Shown in pieces: positions 59,166 to 64,000 of a stretch of 64,000 bases of DNA. Position numbers and translations under genes: made by a program. Numbering within the stretch: the stretch's first letter is position 1; each line of letters opens with the position of its first letter. The stretch lies in contig JADIYN010000014.1 in the NCBI GenBank assembly GCA_016705335.1, forward strand, positions 62,001 through 126,000. Reading direction: 5' to 3'. Source of the stretch: Draconibacterium sp. GTDB lineage: Bacteria > Bacteroidota > Bacteroidia > Bacteroidales > Prolixibacteraceae. Under the pieces are notes generated by a model. That model ran no database searches. It saw nothing but the letters and a program-made list of their open reading frames with translations, and had not been told where the DNA came from.

Positions 59166-59219
59166 GCCCCTGGCTTTAGCCTGGGGTTATCAATGAATTT
59201 TATATTCGGCTTTAGCCGT
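59166..59219. repeat. Two short palindromes sharing GGCTTTAGCC
   Basis: CCCCTGGCTTTAGCCTGGGG and, about 20 bases on, CGGCTTTAGCCG. The shared core suggests a small REP-like intergenic repeat. Confidence 0.6.
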
Positions 59220-59242
59220 TAATTCTTAACTCAGTGATAATT

Positions 59243-60445
59243 ATGAAAATTAGAGTTTTAAATAAAGTTGTTATTATATACATTCTAACAGCTATTTACG
59301 GTTGCCAAAACAAATCACCGGTTCCGGTCATTTCAACAGTCGAACAACAATACATAATCAAAACTGCCACTGCTTATCTCGATAGTTTTCCGGTTACAGT
59401 TACCGCCGCAATTTGCGAACGCAGTGCAGGCAATTCACACGATTTTTATTCCGAAGGCGATTACTGGTGGCCCGACCCTGAAAATCGCGACGGACCATAC
59501 ATTCAGAAAGACGGGCAAACCAATCCCGAAAATTTTGTTGCGCATCGTTTGGCAATGATTCGGTTGAGCCAGATTGTAGCCATGCAAACTTCGGCGTATT
59601 TGTTAACCGGCGATAAGAAATTTATCGAAGCCACGCAAAAACACCTTGAAGCCTGGTTTGTTAATCCCGAAACCCGCATGAATCCAAGCCTGTTGTATGT
59701 TCAGGCTATAAAAGGAAAAGTTACAGGCCGGGGTATCGGAATAATTGATGCCATTCATTTAATTGAAGTGGCACGTTCTGTCGAAATTCTTGAGAAAAAC
59801 GGTGTTCTGCCCTATGAAACAAGTTCAAAAGTTAAAGACTGGTTTTCGGAATTTGTTACCTGGCTCACAACCCACCAGTATGGAATTGATGAGATGAACG
59901 CCAAAAACAACCACGGAACCTGCTGGGTGATGCAGGTGGGAATGTTTGCCCGGCTAGTCGGTGATAAACAGGTTTTGGAACTGTGTCGCGAACGTTTCAA
60001 AAATGTACTGCTTCCAAATCAAATGGCGCCCGATGGTTCATTTCCGCTCGAACTAAAACGTACAAAACCATACGGTTATTCGCTTTTCAATCTCGATGCA
60101 TTTATGGTTACTGCCGAAATATTATCGGATAAAGACAATAATTTGTATGCATATTCAAGCTCTGATGGATTAAATTTACAACTGGGAGCTGAATTTCTTT
60201 TTCAGTTTGTAAAAGATAAATCCACATGGACTTATCCGCCCGATGTAATGTACTTTGAAGAGTGGCCGGTGCGACAGCCATTTTTACTGTTTGCAGGCTT
60301 AGCTTACAACAAACCTGAATACATTGAACTTTGGAAATCTTTGGAAGGATATCCAAAAACTCCGGAAGTAATAAGAAATTTACCCATCCGAAATCCATTG
60401 ATTTGGTTAATGGATGAGCCGGTAAAAATGAATTTGACAGGTTAA
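59243..60445 (+). CDS. Alginate-lyase-fold polysaccharide lyase (PF05426 type)
   Basis: 400-aa lipoprotein-like exported enzyme (VVIIYILTAIYGCQNK with lipobox Cys). Family marks are DFYSEGDYWWPDPENRDGPY, QTNPENFVAHRLAMIRLSQ, and the catalytic-cleft motif MNAKNNHGTCWVMQVGMFA, followed by FPLELKRTKPYGYSLFNLDA. These match alginate-lyase-superfamily proteins, some of which are glucuronan lyases (PL38-like). Substrate in this locus is inferred to be a uronic-acid-containing chain. Intact; ATG chosen over an in-frame GTG nine bases earlier. Confidence 0.85.
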   Translation: MKIRVLNKVVIIYILTAIYGCQNKSPVPVISTVEQQYIIKTATAYLDSFPVTVTAAICERSAGNSHDFYSEGDYWWPDPENRDGPYIQKDGQTNPENFVAHRLAMIRLSQIVAMQTSAYLLTGDKKFIEATQKHLEAWFVNPETRMNPSLLYVQAIKGKVTGRGIGIIDAIHLIEVARSVEILEKNGVLPYETSSKVKDWFSEFVTWLTTHQYGIDEMNAKNNHGTCWVMQVGMFARLVGDKQVLELCRERFKNVLLPNQMAPDGSFPLELKRTKPYGYSLFNLDAFMVTAEILSDKDNNLYAYSSSDGLNLQLGAEFLFQFVKDKSTWTYPPDVMYFEEWPVRQPFLLFAGLAYNKPEYIELWKSLEGYPKTPEVIRNLPIRNPLIWLMDEPVKMNLTG

Positions 60446-60452
60446 AAATTTC

Positions 60453-60590
60453 GCTACTACGTAGCTTTATATTTTAGTACAACTATTTGACTACAAATAT
60501 GTCGCTGCTCTGCAGCTATTAAAAAGCGACAGAGTCGCGTAATCTTTGTAGCAAAAATCTTAAATATGAGGAACTAAGCTCCAGCGGAGC
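60453..60590. repeat. Cluster of four short palindromes (REP-like element)
   Basis: In 138 bases: GCTACTACGTAGC (60453-60465), GCTGCTCTGCAGC (60504-60516), GCGACAGAGTCGC (60526-60538) and GCTCCAGCGGAGC (60578-60590). Each has a five-base arm and three-base loop, separated by AT-rich sequence including ACTACAAATAT and TTTGTAGCAAAAA. Confidence 0.75.
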
Positions 60591-60676
60591 GAAATATAAA
60601 TACCATGACAGAAATCAATCAGTTGAGAATGGAAAAACTGTAACTGAATCGTTATATTTTTAAAAAAAATTACCTT

Positions 60677-63600
60677 ATGAAAACCTGAATTTTCCTAAAA
60701 CCATAACCTACTTTTTTTAATGGTTATCGCTGTTGCTTGCACCAAAAAACCAATTCCCGAAGGAATCCAATCCACAACCCAGCTAAAACAACTTTTTGCC
60801 GATCCACCTTCGGAATACAGAAGCGCACCGCTTTGGGACTGGAACGAACAGATTTCGGAAGAGGGAATTGATTTTCAGATGAAAGAATTTAAAAAGGCCG
60901 GAATTGGCGGTGTGTTTGTGCATCCGCGTCCGGGTTTGCTAACTGAATACCTTTCCGAAGACTGGTTTCACCTGTTTGATTACACGGTTCAGAAAGGCAA
61001 GGAACTTGGCATGAATGTATGGATTTACGATGAAAACTCGTATCCTTCGGGTTTTGCCGGTGGTCATGTTCCGGCTGAAATGCCCGATTCATACAAACAC
61101 GGCACGGGACTAAGCATGGAAATTCAGGAACAGTTAAATGTTGTGGTTTCTGAAAAACATATCCCGGAAAGTCGCCCTGGTACGGAGGTTTTACGTATGT
61201 CGATCTGATTTATCCCGGAGTCACTGAAAAATTTCTGGATGTTACGATGACCAAAGGTTATGAGAAAAACAGTGCTGATTTTGGGCAAACTTTAATGGGA
61301 TTTTTACCGATGAACCCAACCTGGAAGCTGCCATGGCGAGAGGTTCCTTGTTGCGCTGGACACCCGATTTGTTGGATGCTTTTCAGCAACGCTGGGGTTA
61401 CGATTTGAAAGTGAATCTTCCTGCTCTGGTTGAAGAAACAGGCAACTGGAAAAAAGTCCGTCACGATTTTTACGAGCTTTTGGTTGAACTGTTTGTTGAT
61501 CGCTGGGCAAAACCGTGGAGCAAATACTGCGATGAAAAAAATCTGGACTGGACAGGTCATTACTGGGAACATGGCTGGCCCGAACCAACAGACGGAATGG
61601 ATGAGGCGGCTTTTTATATCTGGCACCAGATGCCGGGTGTTGATATGCTTGGAAACCGGCTCGACACTGCCGGTCAGGGTGGTCAATTCGGGAACGACAG
61701 TGCGGTTCGCGAATTGCGAAGTGCTGCCAATCAGGCCGGAAGAGCACGCACCTTGAGCGAAACTTATGGCGGCGGCGGCTGGGAAATGAATTTTGAAACC
61801 CAAAAACGCTTGGTTGATTGGGAAGTGGTGTTGGGCGTCAACTTTGTCAATCAGCACTTGTCGTATTATTCGCTGAATGGTGTGCGCAAGTTCGATTATC
61901 CACCTTCGTTTTCGTACCACGAACCCTGGTGGGAACACTACAAACTGATGGGTGATTATATTGGCCGCATTTCCATGGCAATGTCGTCAGGACAACAAAT
62001 AAACACAACTTTGGTACTTCAACCCAATACAACCGCCTGGATGTATTTTTCGAGGAAAGATAAAAACCATGCAATCAATGATATTCGCAATGGGTTTAAA
62101 AATTTTGTCTACCAAATGGAACAGCATCACCTTGAATATGATTTGGGTTCAGAAAGTGTGCTGAAAGAAATCGGAAGCGTTGAAGGGAAAACTTTTCGTG
62201 TTGGCAAACGCGATTATTCGCTGGTGGTTATTCCGGCAGAAATGGAAAATATCGACCAGAAAACATTTGAACTGTTGCAAAAATACCTCGATAATGGTGG
62301 GAAAGTTTTGTCATTCAATTCAAACATTACCTTACTCGACGGAACAGAATCAGCCAAAGTTGCTGAACTTGCCGCCAAATATCCTGAAAACTGGATTGTT
62401 GCCGAAAATCTGAATGATGCAACCGTGTTAAAATTGCTTGGCCGCGATGAATTTACAATGAACGACCTTACCAAAAATGGCATGTTATACCATCAACGCA
62501 GGGTTTTGGACGATGGACAATTGTTGTTTGTTGTTAATTCGCACACTTCCCAAAAAGCTACTGCCGAAATTTCTGTTGAAGGAAAATATGTGACCAAACT
62601 TGATTTGGTTTCGGGTGAAATTTACAGTTATCCGGCTCAAACTGATAATGGGAAAGTTACATTTCAGGTTGAACTCGATCCGGTTGGGAGCGCCTTGTTT
62701 ACAGTTAGCAATAAAAAGACTGATGAGCCGGAATACACATCGGTTTCAGGAACAGAAACGGTGATTGAAAGTAACGGAAATTTTGCCTTTAAAAGGGAAT
62801 CGGATAACATTATGATGATTAATTATCTTGATTTGAAAACGTCAAAAACCGATAAAAAGGAAGTCTATTTTATGGATGCACTGATTGGTTTATTCAACGA
62901 AAACGGTGTGGAAATGGGGAATCCGTGGCAACATAAAATTCAGTACAAAAAAACCTGGCTCGAAATGGACAGTTTGTTCAAGGACGATTCGTGGTTTGAA
63001 GCCAGCTATCATTTCAATATCAATTCCAGTCTCGATGCAACATTCATGAAATCAATCCGTGCAGTGGTTGAACGTCCTGAATTGTGGACGATAAGTATAA
63101 ACGGAAATGAAGTATCAAAAACCGAAGGAAGTTACTGGATTGAAAAAAGTTTTCCGGAGTTTGCGGTTGGCGAATTCCTGAAACCGGGCAAAAACACACT
63201 TACAATCAAAGCTCCGCGAATGCATATTCTGGCCGAAGTAATGCCTGTTTATTTGCTTGGCGATTTTTCTGTTCTGCCTGCAAAACAGGGATTCGAAATT
63301 GCGGGAGCAAGTCAGTTTAATACGATGGGTTCGTGGCGCGAAGCCGGTTTGCCATTTTATTCACAGAAAGTGTCGTACACTCAAAATTTCAATGTTTCAA
63401 AAACCAACAATACAGTGTACAAAGTAAAACTGAAAAAGTGGAATGGCTCGCTTGCAGAAGTCTTTGTGAACGGACAATCTGCAGGATTAATCGCATGGCA
63501 ACCGTATGAACAGGATGTTACTTCGCTGCTGAAAGAGGGTGAAAATGAAATTTCGGTTAAAATTACCGGCAGCCTGAAAATACATTTGGCTTTTTCTACA

Positions 63601-63724
63601 AGAAAAACGACAACTGGATTTTGGCCCGCACTCGTGGAATTACGCACCCAAAAAAATACCCGAAGCTTCGGAATATTTTCTGATGGATTATGGAATGTTT
63701 GAACCGTTTGAATTGGTGAGGTGA
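60677..63724 (+). CDS. GH106-like glycoside hydrolase (several frameshifts)
   Basis: About 1015-aa exported lipoprotein-type hydrolase. The start is the ATG at 60677 (MKTLNFPKTITYFF... then LMVIAVACTKKP, lipobox Cys), which needs two added bases. The TIM-barrel part has SAPLWDWNEQISEEGI, GIGGVFVHPRPGLLTEYLS and VWIYDENSYPSGFAGG; then, after breaks near 61190 and 61295, YVDLIYPGVTEKF and GIFTDEPNLEAAMARGSLL with a likely catalytic Glu, and SETYGGGGWEMNFE. A beta-sandwich C-terminus follows. A last break near 63655 hides the true end (IPEASEYFLMDYGMFEPFEL). GH106 rhamnosidases share this plan, but a related uncharacterised family cannot be excluded. Confidence 0.7.
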
Positions 63725-63748
63725 AGTAATCAGACACTAAGATAAATA

Positions 63749-63785
63749 AGAATGGCTGAAATTATTTTCAGCCATTCTTATTTAA
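63749..63785. terminator. Terminator at the end of the carbohydrate locus
   Basis: AGAATGGCTGAAA and TTTTCAGCCATTCTT form a long stem flanked by A- and T-rich ends, placed between convergent genes. Confidence 0.8.
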
Positions 63786-63793
63786 CTTACTTT

Positions 63794-64000
63794 TTATTTT
63801 TGTTTCTCAACCACCACTTTTTTGTTAAGTATAGTGTCGGAATTTTCCGCGGTTATTCGGAAAATATAAATTCCCGGATCGTACTTCTCGATATCTACCC
63901 ATGTAGAAATAAAAGAATCTTTACAATAAATCAGTGAACCTGCAGAATTAAAGATTTCAAGTTTTACCTGGGTATTTCCAGTCTGAATAAAAATTCTTGA
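63794..64000 (-). CDS. C-terminus of a T9SS-targeted secreted protein (partial)
   Basis: Reads on the minus strand from the right edge to TAA: KLEIFNSAGSLIYCKDS, then WVDIEKYDPGIYIFRIT and KKVVVEKQK. The spacing of IFN.SG, PGIYIF and the basic end is that of a type A sorting domain (Por secretion tail). The rest of the protein lies outside the window, so its activity is unknown. Confidence 0.75.
   Translation of the reverse strand, partial: SRIFIQTGNTQVKLEIFNSAGSLIYCKDSFISTWVDIEKYDPGIYIFRITAENSDTILNKKVVVEKQK

Noticed and set aside
60453..60590. CRISPR-like short repeats
   Set aside because: The palindromes differ in sequence and there are only four.

Overview
The window is chromosomal DNA from an AT-rich member of the Bacteroidota, most likely Marinilabiliales/Prolixibacteraceae-like, although that family-level placement is inference. 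The phylum is supported by type IX secretion parts (a plug protein, a PorP/SprF protein and two sorting-domain cargo proteins), an Nqr operon, a phylum-type promoter (TTTG-N19-TAnnTTTG) in front of the tRNAs, the lack of Shine-Dalgarno sites, and a polysaccharide-degradation locus with exported glycoside hydrolases, lyases and a sulfatase. No plasmid or phage backbone is visible, and there is one insertion sequence.

Layout. 0-3 kb: thrA (running off the left edge), recA and bcp on the minus strand. 3-6.2 kb: a TPR/SPOR envelope protein, clpS, an NfeD-like protein and the flotillin floA. 6.3-7.3 kb: tRNA-Ser(GCU) and tRNA-Pro(UGG) on the minus strand, followed by a tandem array of six 5'-truncated tRNA-Pro-like units, each with its own terminator-like hairpin; this is the most unusual structure here. 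7.3-12 kb: an NAD(P)-binding epimerase-like protein, a small nuclease, a DASS anion transporter and a GH109-type enzyme. 12-13.2 kb: a decayed IS256-type element. 13.2-25.3 kb: a lamin-tail lipoprotein, two membrane histidine kinases, the complete nqrABCDEF operon and the T9SS plug gene. 25.5-30.2 kb: pruA, a FtsB/DivIC-like protein, YqgE, and a biotin-dependent carboxyltransferase with an internal deletion beside its biotin carrier. 30.3-50.7 kb: a large T9SS-exported PKD protein, RNA and protein repair enzymes, a polyprenyl-phosphate sugar transferase, gcvP, ispE, a secreted four-repeat 'ENWM' protein behind an ECF-type promoter, porP, arginine deiminase, an RNA methylase, a K+ channel and small membrane proteins. 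50.8-63.7 kb: a carbohydrate locus on the plus strand (sulfatase-GH78 fusion, GH78, heparinase II/III-type lyase, alginate-lyase-fold enzyme, GH106-like hydrolase). 63.8-64 kb: the end of a T9SS-targeted protein on the minus strand.

How the genes work together. Nqr makes a sodium gradient that the DASS transporter could spend. The T9SS parts serve the exported sorting-domain proteins. The enzymes of the last 13 kb, all with export signals, fit stepwise removal of sulfate, rhamnose and uronic acids from a sulfated rhamno-uronan such as ulvan. That substrate is inferred; no SusC/SusD pair lies inside the window.

Caution on gene integrity. Roughly 30 reading-frame breaks occur in otherwise well-conserved genes, including essential or complex-forming ones. 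Nearly all of those examined are single-base changes, many of them inside a short homopolymer, and reading through them restores family-typical protein. They look like uncorrected sequencing or assembly indels rather than real decay. Exceptions that may be real are the carboxyltransferase deletion near 29.5 kb and the IS transposase.
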